64,000 nucleotides of DNA, from the NCBI RefSeq assembly GCF_002217355.1, contig NZ_MUHA01000023.1:1-64000 (forward strand), given 5' to 3'. A program made the translations under genes and the position numbers. The stretch's first letter is position 1. The number at the start of each line of letters is the position of its first letter. Below are positions 28,344 through 36,712 of this stretch, piece after piece. Below the pieces are notes generated by a model. It was not told the DNA's origin. It did no database searches and saw nothing but the letters and a program-made list of their open reading frames with translations. Origin of the DNA: Flavobacterium oncorhynchi (GTDB lineage: Bacteria > Bacteroidota > Bacteroidia > Flavobacteriales > Flavobacteriaceae).

Positions 28344-28387
28344 AGAGATTATAGAAGAAAGAGTAAAGAGTAAAGAAGCTTTGTTCT

Positions 28388-28440
28388 AGTAAAAATTCGT
28401 AAAAATTAGTGTCATTCGTGGCAAAAAAAACAGATGTTAC
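28388..28440 (+). repeat. Short dispersed intergenic repeat fragment
   Basis: ATTCGTAAAAATTAGTGTCA followed by ATTCGTGGCAAAA is the wording of a repeat commonly scattered between Flavobacterium genes. It fills most of the 126-base gap between the GH3 and GH92 genes. Only a fragment is present. Confidence 0.4.
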
Positions 28441-28469
28441 CACATATTGATATATCAAATTAAAATAAT

Positions 28470-30728
28470 ATGAATAAAAATTTAAAAGCAACATTATTTG
28501 CGATTTTAGGCCTTTGCTGCCTGCAAATACAAGGACAGACTAGTAAACAAAATTTGACACAATATGTAGATCCGTTTATTGGAACAGGATTTCACGGACA
28601 CGTTTTTATGGGCGCAAATGTTCCCTTTGGAGCAGTTCAATTAGGACCAGTAAATATTTCACAAGGTTGGGATTGGTGTTCTGGTTATCATTATTCTGAT
28701 CCAACAATTATTGGGTTTTCGCACACGCATTTAAGCGGAACTGGAATTGGTGATCTTGGAGATTTACTTTTTATGCCTGCTGTTGGTAAAATCAATCTGA
28801 AAAAAGGAACTGCCAAAGACATGGAAAATGGTTATATCTCAGGTTTCGATCATAAAGATGAAGTAGCAAAACCGGGTTATTATTCTGTTATTTTAAAGAA
28901 AAACGGAATTAAAGCCGAAATGACAGCTTCTGAAAGAGTTGGTTTTCAGAAATACACTTTCCCAGCTTCAGATAAATCACATATCGTTTTAGACTTAGTG
29001 GAAGGAATTGGCTGGGATAAAGCAGTAGATACTTATATCAGAGTAAAAAATGACACCTTGATCGAAGGATATCGTTTCTCGAAAGGCTGGGCGCCGGATC
29101 AACGTATTTATTTTGCAGCAGTTTTGTCAAAACCAGCTAAGAAGATCCAATTGTATAACAATACAAAAGAGATGATTAATAAAGTGGTTTTGGGAGATAG
29201 TGCCAAAGCAGTACTTCAGTTTTCGACTTTAAAAGATGAAGTGATTAAAATTAAAGTGGGAATTTCGGCAGTAAGTACAGAAAACGCTTTAATGAATATT
29301 AAAAAAGAAATTTCAGGCTGGAACTTTGAAAAAGTGGCTGTTCAAGCAGATGAAAAATGGAATAAAGAGTTGAATAAAATTGTGGTAAAATCGAAAGATA
29401 TTGCTAAAATGAGAACATTTTATACAGCTTTATATCACACTATGATTGCGCCGTCGATTTACAACGACAGTAATGGTGATTATTACGGTTCAGACAAACA
29501 AGTGCATAGAGCGGCAGGATTTACCAATTTAACTACATTTTCGTTGTGGGATACTTATAGAGGAGCAAATCCTTTGCTTACGCTGACACAAACCGATAAA
29601 GTTTCGGATATTATCAATTCGATGCTGGCGATTTATAAAGAAACAGGACATCTTCCGGTTTGGCATTTAATGGGGAATGAAACCTATTGTATGCCTGGAA
29701 ATAGTGCAATTCAGATCGTTGTTGATGCGTATTTGAAAGGTATTAAAGGAATTGACGGAGAATTAGCATTCGAAGCTGTAAAAGCAACAGCAATGCAGGA
29801 CGATCGCGGATTGAATTTCGTGAAAAAAATAGGTTACATTCCTGCAGATAGTTTGAGAGAATCAGTAGCTATTGGTATGGAATATTCTATCTCTGATGGA
29901 GCAATTGCAATGATGGCAAAAAAAATGGGCAAAACCGAAGATTATAATTATTTCATTAATCGCTCAAAAGCCTACAAAAAATATTACGATCCTTCGACCA
30001 CTTTTGTACGCGGAAAAGTAAGCGATACACAATGGAGAACACCTTTTGATCCGTTTAAATCAGCACACATGAAAGATGATTTTGCCGAAGGAAATGCATG
30101 GCAGTATACTTGGTTAGTGCCTCACGATGTAGAAGGATTAATAGCTATGCTTGGCGGAGAAAAATCATTTACAAAAAAACTGGATACTTTGTTTACAATA
30201 ACAGGCGATATGGGAGCAGAAGCTTCTAGTGATATTACAGGTTTGATTGGGCAGTATGCACACGGAAACGAGCCGAGCCACCACATTACATATTTGTATA
30301 ATTTCGTAGGACAGCCATGGAAGACAGCCGAAAAAGTACGTTATATTGTAGATAATTTATATAGTGACAAACATGATGGATTGTGCGGAAATGAAGATGT
30401 TGGACAAATGTCGGCTTGGTATATTTGGAGTGCTATGGGAATGTATTCTGTAAATCCATTCAATGGAATTTATGTTTTCGGAAGCCCAAGCATGGACGAA
30501 TCAACATTGAATTTAGCTGATGGAAAAAGCTTTACTGTAAAAGCATTAAACAACAGTACAAAGAATATCTACATTCAAAAAGCGACTTTAAACGGAAAAC
30601 CTTATACGCAGAGCTATATTCTTCATTCGGATATTATGAAAGGCGGCGAGTTAATTTTTACGATGGGAGATAAACCTTCTAAAACTTGGGGAGTTGCTGT
30701 GAAAGACAGACCTTATTCTGTTAAATAA
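28470..30728 (+). CDS. GH92 alpha-mannosidase, HGNE type
   Basis: A 752-residue GH92 enzyme with a cleavable signal peptide (about 1-23) and no lipobox in frame with a +1 Cys after cleavage. Landmarks are YVDPFIGTGFHGHVFMGANV near the N-terminus, WDTYRGANPLLTL at about 360-372, Glu540 in FAEGNAWQYTW, HGNEPSHH at 598-605 and GNEDVGQMSAW at 640-650. The HGNE segment (Glu601) is the form associated with alpha-1,2-mannosidase activity in characterised GH92 enzymes, from memory of the B. theta work. The other GH92 here has Gln. Calcium-dependent inverting hydrolysis of terminal alpha-mannose in the periplasm is expected. It follows the GH3 gene after 126 bases and may share its transcript. Confidence 0.92.
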   Translation: MNKNLKATLFAILGLCCLQIQGQTSKQNLTQYVDPFIGTGFHGHVFMGANVPFGAVQLGPVNISQGWDWCSGYHYSDPTIIGFSHTHLSGTGIGDLGDLLFMPAVGKINLKKGTAKDMENGYISGFDHKDEVAKPGYYSVILKKNGIKAEMTASERVGFQKYTFPASDKSHIVLDLVEGIGWDKAVDTYIRVKNDTLIEGYRFSKGWAPDQRIYFAAVLSKPAKKIQLYNNTKEMINKVVLGDSAKAVLQFSTLKDEVIKIKVGISAVSTENALMNIKKEISGWNFEKVAVQADEKWNKELNKIVVKSKDIAKMRTFYTALYHTMIAPSIYNDSNGDYYGSDKQVHRAAGFTNLTTFSLWDTYRGANPLLTLTQTDKVSDIINSMLAIYKETGHLPVWHLMGNETYCMPGNSAIQIVVDAYLKGIKGIDGELAFEAVKATAMQDDRGLNFVKKIGYIPADSLRESVAIGMEYSISDGAIAMMAKKMGKTEDYNYFINRSKAYKKYYDPSTTFVRGKVSDTQWRTPFDPFKSAHMKDDFAEGNAWQYTWLVPHDVEGLIAMLGGEKSFTKKLDTLFTITGDMGAEASSDITGLIGQYAHGNEPSHHITYLYNFVGQPWKTAEKVRYIVDNLYSDKHDGLCGNEDVGQMSAWYIWSAMGMYSVNPFNGIYVFGSPSMDESTLNLADGKSFTVKALNNSTKNIYIQKATLNGKPYTQSYILHSDIMKGGELIFTMGDKPSKTWGVAVKDRPYSVK

Positions 30729-30770
30729 TATTGAATTTATAGTATTGAATCGTTTGGTGTAAATATTTTT

Positions 30771-30846
30771 AACACATAGAAACATAGATTTAGAATTCTT
30801 AGAAAAGGCGTTTCACTTGTTTAAAATACACATAGTTTGCTATGTG
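30771..30846 (+). repeat. Dispersed repeat A (AACACATAGAAACATAGATTT)
   Basis: It starts AACACATAGAAACATAGATT and goes on to a GGCGTTTCAC segment. A related longer copy is at 41896-42025, and shorter inverted pieces lie inside the REP-like units near 15100 and 24205. It lies in the 338-base gap between the GH92 and phosphoesterase genes and abuts repeat B. Confidence 0.65.
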
Positions 30847-30852
30847 AATGAA

Positions 30853-30981
30853 TAGCGTCTAGTTTAGCTGGATGTTAATAGTAAGATTGAGATTTAGGGC
30901 TTTAGCCAAAATGTATAAGTTTGGCTAAAGCCCTTTTTGTTGCCAATTTTATTTCTCCAATTAAAACTGGAGGTAATTCAA
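30853..30981 (+). repeat. Dispersed repeat B, copy 2
   Basis: A diverged direct copy of 16628-16757. It has the same order of blocks (TAGCGTCTAGTTTAGCTGG, GGCTTTAGCCAAA, TTTGGCTAAAGCC, ACTGGAGGTAATTCAA). The inner GGGCTTTAGCCAAA / TTTGGCTAAAGCCC stem ends in TTTTTG and could terminate transcription from the GH92 gene. Confidence 0.75.
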
Positions 30982-31066
30982 TCATTTAAAAAAGATATAG
31001 ATAGAATTAAAAATCATAAAATCTGCTAGATCTGTGGAAAAATTATCAAACAAAATAAATTAGAAA

Positions 31067-31972
31067 ATGAAAAGAAGAGATTTACTAAAATATATTGGTT
31101 TAACAGCTGGTACTGTTGCGTTAACGGGTTCAACTTCTATTATTTCTGCAGCAGAAAAAAACAATAAATCTAAAAGAGTTTTGCGAATTGCGCATATTAC
31201 AGATGTGCATATTCGACCTGAAGAAAATGCTCCAGATCGATTTATAAAATGCTTAGAAGAAATCAAGAAACACAAAGTCGATTTTTTTCTCAATGGCGGC
31301 GATTCCATTTTTGCAGCAGACTATGATAATATTACTCGCGAAAGAGTAAATGAACTATGGAAAATTTGGAACGATACAACTAAAGCAATCAGCAGTTTTG
31401 AATTGCACAGTTGTCTCGGAAATCACGATATGTGGTGGGCAGCGCCAAACAAACAAGATACTATGTATGGGAAAGATTATGTTGTAAAGCAATTAGGAAT
31501 CCCAAACCGCTATTACAGCTTTGATAAAAAAGGATGGCACTTTGTGATTTTAGATAGTAATAACGGCGGAGGTTCATTAGATGATGAACAGCGTTTATGG
31601 CTCGAAAAAGATTTACAAAATATACCTGTTGGTACGCCAGTTGTCTGCATGAGTCATTTTCCTATTCTTGCCGTTTGCACACATGTTGACGGAGGAAATC
31701 ATACCGATTCTAAATATATCAGTGATCTTTTTTATAAACATAAAGATAAAAAGATTACGTGTTTAAGCGGGCACATTCATTTAAAGGATGAAGCCGTTTA
31801 CAACAATGTACATTATTATTGTAATGGTGCTTTGAGCGGCTTTTGGTGGGAACCAGGAGATAAAGATTCAGCAGGGAAATCCTATTACAAACAAACACCT
31901 CCAGGTTATGCGATTATTGATCTTTTTGAAGATGGATCAGTTACAAATCAATATTACCCGCATTCTTTTTAA
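31067..31972 (+). CDS. Exported calcineurin-like metallophosphoesterase
   Basis: A 301-residue protein with a twin-arginine-like leader (MKRRDLLKYIGLTAGTVALT) and the five metallophosphoesterase blocks: ITDVHIRP, NGGDSIF, LGNHDMWW, CMSHFP and LSGHIHL. It would bind two metal ions and hydrolyse a phosphoester outside the cytoplasm. Inside this locus it may remove phosphate from phosphomannose-type glycans, or act on an unrelated phosphate ester. The leader may be Tat or an ordinary Sec signal with two arginines. It lies between the GH92 and fucP genes with gaps of 338 and 132 bases, so it may be transcribed on its own or with the fucose genes. Confidence 0.85.
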   Translation: MKRRDLLKYIGLTAGTVALTGSTSIISAAEKNNKSKRVLRIAHITDVHIRPEENAPDRFIKCLEEIKKHKVDFFLNGGDSIFAADYDNITRERVNELWKIWNDTTKAISSFELHSCLGNHDMWWAAPNKQDTMYGKDYVVKQLGIPNRYYSFDKKGWHFVILDSNNGGGSLDDEQRLWLEKDLQNIPVGTPVVCMSHFPILAVCTHVDGGNHTDSKYISDLFYKHKDKKITCLSGHIHLKDEAVYNNVHYYCNGALSGFWWEPGDKDSAGKSYYKQTPPGYAIIDLFEDGSVTNQYYPHSF

Positions 31973-32104
31973 ATGCAGCTTTTTTGTTTAAAATTATCAT
32001 AATAGACAATTAATAATTAAACAAGGGTAATATTGAATTAATAATTATACTTCAAGTATTATATTTTTATAATCGTAAAAAAGTATAATTTTAATAAAAA
32101 GCAT

Positions 32105-33394
32105 ATGGCATTAATAACGCAGTTAGATGTTCAAAAAGAGGCTGGTACAAAAGAAAATAAAAAATGGCTTTTTCCTTTTATATTAGTTACCAGTTTATTC
32201 TTTTTCTGGGGATTTGTACACAATCTAGATCCAATACTTATTCCGCATTTACGAAAAGCATTTAATCTTACAGACTTAGAATCGTCTTTGATCGACTCTT
32301 CAGTTTTTATAGCCTATTTCGTGATGGCATTGCCTGCGGGTTACATTATGCGAAAATACGGTTATAAATCAGGTATTATGATTGGGTTGGTTTTATTTGG
32401 TATTGGTTCAATTTTATTTGTCCCAGCCGCCAATTCATTGCAGTACATTTACTTTTTAGGAGCTTTATTTGTTATCGCCTGCGGACTTACTTTTTTAGAA
32501 ACAGCTGCAAATCCATATGTAACTATTCTGGGACCAGCAGAAACAGCAACTAAAAGATTAAATTTCTCCCAATCTTTTAACGGATTAGCTGCATTTATTG
32601 CTCCGGCTTATATAGGGCCAATGATCCTATCGGGTAAAAATCTGACCCAAGCTCAAATGGATGCTATGGCTCCTGCCGAATTACACGCTTATGTTTTAGA
32701 AGAAGCAGCAAGTGTAAAAATGCCGTATTTAGTTTTAGGACTAATTATTCTGGCAGTAGCAGTTTTGTTTTATTTTACGAATATGCCGGATGTAAAAGAT
32801 GAAGATAAAGAAGGAGCTGACGGCGCAAGTTTTGCCGGAGCCTTGAAATCACTGCGCTTACGTTGGGGGATTTTAGCGCAGTTTTTTTATGTAGGAGCCC
32901 AAGTTTGCGTTGGAAGCTTTTTTATTAAAATGGCAACAACTTCTGCTGGACTTGCAGAAGGTGTTGCAGCCAAATATTTAGGTTTTTTTGGCTTGGCATT
33001 TATGCTTGGGCGATTTGCAGGTACATTCTTCATGCAGTACATACAACCTAGAAAATTATTAATTATTTATGCCATTATTAATATTGGCTTATCAATAGTA
33101 GCCATAACAGGAACAGGAATGTTAGTGGTTTATACTTTAATAGCGATAGCGTTTTTTATGAGTATCATGTTTCCAACGATTTTTTCAATGGGAATTGAGG
33201 GACTTGGACATAACACAAAAATTGGTTCTTCATTAATCGTAATGTCAATTGTTGGCGGAGCATTGCTTCCTCCAGTTTTAGGATTGATTTCGGATATTAC
33301 AGGAAGCATTCAGTATGGTTATGTCGTTCCATTGACGTGTTTCTCGGTAATTCTATTGTTTGCATTTAACGGACATAAAACAAATAAAGCATAA
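32105..33394 (+). CDS. fucP: L-fucose:H+ symporter FucP family
   Basis: A 429-residue MFS transporter of the FucP/FHS family with about 12 membrane segments. Family marks are FFFWGFVHNLDPILIP (Asp42) and TFLETAANPYVTILGP (Glu132). These correspond to the proton and sugar acidic residues known in E. coli FucP. It should import L-fucose released by the GH29 and GH95 enzymes across the inner membrane. The next gene, a UxaA-family dehydratase, starts 16 bases after its stop, followed by further genes of a non-phosphorylating fucose pathway. FHS members can carry other sugars such as glucose or galactose, but context favours fucose. Confidence 0.88.
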   Translation: MALITQLDVQKEAGTKENKKWLFPFILVTSLFFFWGFVHNLDPILIPHLRKAFNLTDLESSLIDSSVFIAYFVMALPAGYIMRKYGYKSGIMIGLVLFGIGSILFVPAANSLQYIYFLGALFVIACGLTFLETAANPYVTILGPAETATKRLNFSQSFNGLAAFIAPAYIGPMILSGKNLTQAQMDAMAPAELHAYVLEEAASVKMPYLVLGLIILAVAVLFYFTNMPDVKDEDKEGADGASFAGALKSLRLRWGILAQFFYVGAQVCVGSFFIKMATTSAGLAEGVAAKYLGFFGLAFMLGRFAGTFFMQYIQPRKLLIIYAIINIGLSIVAITGTGMLVVYTLIAIAFFMSIMFPTIFSMGIEGLGHNTKIGSSLIVMSIVGGALLPPVLGLISDITGSIQYGYVVPLTCFSVILLFAFNGHKTNKA

Positions 33395-33410
33395 ATTCTA
33401 TTTATATAAT

Positions 33411-35066
33411 ATGTTAGAAAACGGAAGTAAAAGATTGGTTATAAAAATGCACCCAGACGATAATGTACTGGTGGCTTTAACAGATTTGTCTAAAGGAGAA
33501 AGTGTAGTTTTTGAGAATGAAACTTTCCTTTTACAGGATACAATCAAGGCAAAGCATAAGTTTTATACAGCCAATTTGAGAGCGGGAGATGAAATTATTA
33601 TGTACGGCGTTTTGGTTGGAAAAGTACAATGCGATGTTGCCAAAGGAAGTCTAATGACGACTGAAAACCTTAAACATGCGGCTGAACCTTATAAATATCG
33701 TGATGTTGATTTTGAATGGCAAGCGCCAGATGTTTCAAAATATAAAGACAGAACTTTTAAAGGGTATAAACGAAATGACGGTCGTGTAGGAACTGCAAAT
33801 TATTGGTTATTTGTGCCAACAGTATTTTGTGAAAATAGAAATTTGGATGTAATACGCGAAGCTTTACATAACGAGTTAGGATATTCTGTAAGTGATAAAT
33901 ACACTCAGTATACTCATGCTTTACTTCAAGCTTATAAGAATGGTAAAAGTTTAGATTCAATTGATGTGCAATTGACTCCAGAACCTTATACAAACAAAGT
34001 TTTTAAAAACGTAGACGGAATAAAATTTTTAAATCATCAAGGAGGCTGCGGAGGCACTCGTCAAGATTCGGCTACCTTAAGTGCGTTATTAGCATCATAC
34101 GCAAATCATCCAAATGTTGCAGGTATAACAGTGCTTAGTTTAGGGTGCCAGCATTTACAAGTACAGGATTTTACAAACGATGTCAAAAAACAAAATCCGT
34201 CCTTCGATAAACCTTTATACATTTTTGAGCAGCAACAATCAAAAAGTGAAGAACAATTAATTGCAGATGCTATCAAAAAAACATTTGAAGGATTAATTGA
34301 AATAAACAAACAAGAACGAACTCCAGCATCTTTGAGTGAATTATGTTTAGGAGTTAAATGCGGTGGAAGTGATGGTTTTAGCGGAGTTTCGGCAAATCCA
34401 GCAGTAGGTTATACATCAGATTTATTGGTGGCTTTAGGAGGTAAAGTATTACTGGCAGAATTTCCTGAATTGTGCGGGGTAGAGCAAAATTTAATTGATC
34501 GTTGTACATCAGAACCAGTAGCTAAAAAATTCATCGATTTAATGCAGTCTTATGATGCCTTAGCGCATAAAGTAGGCTCAGGATTTCATATGAATCCTTC
34601 ACCGGGAAACATCAAAGACGGATTAATTACAGATGCCATCAAAAGTGCCGGAGCAGCAAAAAAAGGAGGAACTGCTCCAGTAATTGATGTTTTAGACTAT
34701 ACAGAACCTGCAACAAAAGCAGGCCTAAGCTTAGTTTGCACACCCGGAAACGATGTGGAAGCAACAACTGGAAAAGCAGCTTCTGGAGCAACATTAATTT
34801 TATTTACCACAGGTTTGGGAACTCCAACAGGAAATCCAGTTTGTCCAGTAATTAAAGTAGCGACAAACTCTGTTTTAGCAAAGAAAATGAGTGATATTAT
34901 TGATATTGATTGCGGCCCGATTATAAGCGGTGAGAAAACCATTGAAGAAATGGGAGAAGATATTTTAGAATATTGCATTAAAGCTGCCAGTGGTGAAATC
35001 ATTCCAAAAGCAGTCTTACTAAATCAAGATGATTTTATTCCTTGGAAAAGAGGGGTATCATTGTAA
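33411..35066 (+). CDS. UxaA-family (altronate dehydratase-like) dehydratase, probable L-fuconate dehydratase
   Basis: 551 residues from ATG 33411. An in-frame TTG further up would overlap fucP and is not used. An N-terminal SAF domain (about 1-95) precedes the UxaA core, with family segments NHQGGCGGTRQD, GVKCGGSDGFSGVSANPAVG and LFTTGLGTPTGNPVCPVIKV. Such enzymes dehydrate sugar acids to 2-keto-3-deoxy acids using iron or another metal. Between fucP and an SDR dehydrogenase the likely substrate is L-fuconate, giving 2-keto-3-deoxy-L-fuconate. UxaA-type fuconate dehydratases are known in Campylobacter fucose loci. Altronate or galactarate remain possible. Confidence 0.82.
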   Translation: MLENGSKRLVIKMHPDDNVLVALTDLSKGESVVFENETFLLQDTIKAKHKFYTANLRAGDEIIMYGVLVGKVQCDVAKGSLMTTENLKHAAEPYKYRDVDFEWQAPDVSKYKDRTFKGYKRNDGRVGTANYWLFVPTVFCENRNLDVIREALHNELGYSVSDKYTQYTHALLQAYKNGKSLDSIDVQLTPEPYTNKVFKNVDGIKFLNHQGGCGGTRQDSATLSALLASYANHPNVAGITVLSLGCQHLQVQDFTNDVKKQNPSFDKPLYIFEQQQSKSEEQLIADAIKKTFEGLIEINKQERTPASLSELCLGVKCGGSDGFSGVSANPAVGYTSDLLVALGGKVLLAEFPELCGVEQNLIDRCTSEPVAKKFIDLMQSYDALAHKVGSGFHMNPSPGNIKDGLITDAIKSAGAAKKGGTAPVIDVLDYTEPATKAGLSLVCTPGNDVEATTGKAASGATLILFTTGLGTPTGNPVCPVIKVATNSVLAKKMSDIIDIDCGPIISGEKTIEEMGEDILEYCIKAASGEIIPKAVLLNQDDFIPWKRGVSL

Positions 35067-35125
35067 TAATTATAAATCGTAACTCTCAATATCTAATAAT
35101 CTAAAAGATCAAAAAATCTAATCAT

Positions 35126-35890
35126 ATGTTTTCATTACAAAACAAAAAAGCAGTAGTTACTGGCGGCGGAAGCGGAATAGGGAAAGCCATTTCAGTTTTA
35201 TTTGCAAAACAAGGAGCGGAAGTTCACATTATCGAATTAACTGAAGAAAGTGCTAAAAATGCCGTTGATGAAATTAAAGCAAATGGAGGAAAAGTATTTT
35301 CACACGCTTGTAATGTTGCGAACCAACAAGAAGTTACAGCTGCATTTGAGAAAATTGGAAATATCAATATTTTGGTAAATAATGCAGGAATTGCTCACGT
35401 AGGTAAAGTAGATACTACTCCCGAAGCCGATTTTGACAGAGTGATGAGCGTGAATGTAAAAGGCGTATACAATTGTTTGCATGCTTCTATACCACAATTT
35501 AGAAATTCTGGCGGAGGTGTTATTGTAAATATGGCTTCGATTGCAGCGTGGGTGGGTATATCTGATCGATTTGCTTATTCTACAGCCAAAGGTGCTGTAA
35601 TGGCAATGACTTTATCGATAGCGAGAGATTATATGAACGAAAATATTCGTTGTAACTCTATTTCACCAGCACGCGTACATACACCATTTGTAGATGGATT
35701 TATTGCCAAAAATTATCCAGGTCAAGAAGCAGAAATGTTCGAAAAATTATCAAAATCTCAGCCTATCGGACGTATGGCAAAACCAGATGAAGTTGCAGCT
35801 TTAGCTTTGTTTTTATGCAGCGATGAATCTGGTTTTGTTACCGGTTGCGATTATCCTATTGATGGAGGATTTATAAAATTAAATAACTAA
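35126..35890 (+). CDS. SDR oxidoreductase, probable 2-keto-3-deoxy-L-fuconate dehydrogenase
   Basis: A 254-residue classical short-chain dehydrogenase. The Rossmann motif is TGGGSGIG (12-19), then NNAG (85-88). The catalytic Ser138, Tyr151 and Lys155 lie in MASIAAW and AYSTAKGA. Glu37 after the second strand (HIIELTEE) favours NAD over NADP. The gene lies between the UxaA dehydratase and lutA with a 6-base gap to lutA, so it is in the operon. In the non-phosphorylating fucose pathway an SDR oxidises 2-keto-3-deoxy-L-fuconate to the 2,4-diketo compound. An L-fucose dehydrogenase role is the alternative, since no other candidate for that step is in the window. Confidence 0.8.
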   Translation: MFSLQNKKAVVTGGGSGIGKAISVLFAKQGAEVHIIELTEESAKNAVDEIKANGGKVFSHACNVANQQEVTAAFEKIGNINILVNNAGIAHVGKVDTTPEADFDRVMSVNVKGVYNCLHASIPQFRNSGGGVIVNMASIAAWVGISDRFAYSTAKGAVMAMTLSIARDYMNENIRCNSISPARVHTPFVDGFIAKNYPGQEAEMFEKLSKSQPIGRMAKPDEVAALALFLCSDESGFVTGCDYPIDGGFIKLNN

Positions 35891-35896
35891 GTTACA

Positions 35897-36634
35897 ATGA
35901 AGGTCGCTTTATTCATACCCTGCTATATAGATCAATTTTACCCAAATGTGGGTATTGCGGCCTTGCAATTATTAGAAAAACTGGGGTGTGACGTTACTTT
36001 TCCTTTGGAACAAACCTGCTGCGGTCAGCCAATGGCTAATAGCGGTTTTGCCAATTTAAGTAAAGGCTGCGATAAGAATTTTGTAAAAAACTTCACAGGA
36101 TTTGATCATATAGTAGCTCCATCTGGAAGTTGTGTTTTGCATGTAAAAGAACATTTGCAGGATTTAGAGAATCCGCAAGCAGCATTACACATTCGTAATT
36201 CAGTTTATGAACTTACAGAGTTTCTAACAGATGTTCTAAAAGTAGAAAGCATTAATGCTAATTTTCCATTTAAAGTGGGCTTACACAATAGTTGTCACGG
36301 ACAAAGAGGATTACATCTTTCATCAATGACAGAAAGAGTACTGCCCGAGTTTTCGAAACCCGAGCAATTACTAAAAATGGTAAACGGTATCACTTTAAGT
36401 AAACCCAAACGAAATGATGAATGTTGTGGTTTTGGAGGTACTTTTTGCGTATTTGAAGAAGCAGTAAGCGTAAAAATGGGTAAGGACAGAGTAAAAGAGC
36501 ATGAAGACAATCAAGTAGATTATATTACCGGAGGAGATACCAGTTGTTTAATGCATTTAGAAGGAATATTAAAACGACAAGGAAGTAAAACAAAAACTAT
36601 TCATATTGCCGAAATATTAAATAATGGTTTATAA
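35897..36634 (+). CDS. lutA: L-lactate oxidation complex subunit LutA (CCG-domain protein)
   Basis: A 245-residue protein with two cysteine-rich CCG domains: CCGQPMANSGF at residue 41 and CCGFGGTFCVFEEAVS at residue 176. This is the LutA/YkgE pattern. LutA, LutB and LutC together oxidise L-lactate to pyruvate. It starts 6 bases after the SDR gene. Its partners lutB and lutC are 2.3 kb downstream, because a GH95 fucosidase gene is interposed. Its placement fits a pathway in which fucose breakdown yields L-lactate. Confidence 0.9.
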   Translation: MKVALFIPCYIDQFYPNVGIAALQLLEKLGCDVTFPLEQTCCGQPMANSGFANLSKGCDKNFVKNFTGFDHIVAPSGSCVLHVKEHLQDLENPQAALHIRNSVYELTEFLTDVLKVESINANFPFKVGLHNSCHGQRGLHLSSMTERVLPEFSKPEQLLKMVNGITLSKPKRNDECCGFGGTFCVFEEAVSVKMGKDRVKEHEDNQVDYITGGDTSCLMHLEGILKRQGSKTKTIHIAEILNNGL

Positions 36635-36655
36635 GTAAGAGATTAGAAAATTTCT

Positions 36656-36669
36656 TCGATTTAAATCGA
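36656..36669. promoter_or_regulatory. 14-base perfect palindrome upstream of GH95
   Basis: TCGATTTAAATCGA lies in the 78-base lutA-GH95 gap. Outer bases CTTC and GGAAG nearly extend it. It could be an operator or a small hairpin, and it does not fit the LacI motif. Confidence 0.4.
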
Positions 36670-36712
36670 GGAAGTAAATGATATAGTCATCATTAATTGC
36701 ATATTCAAAATA

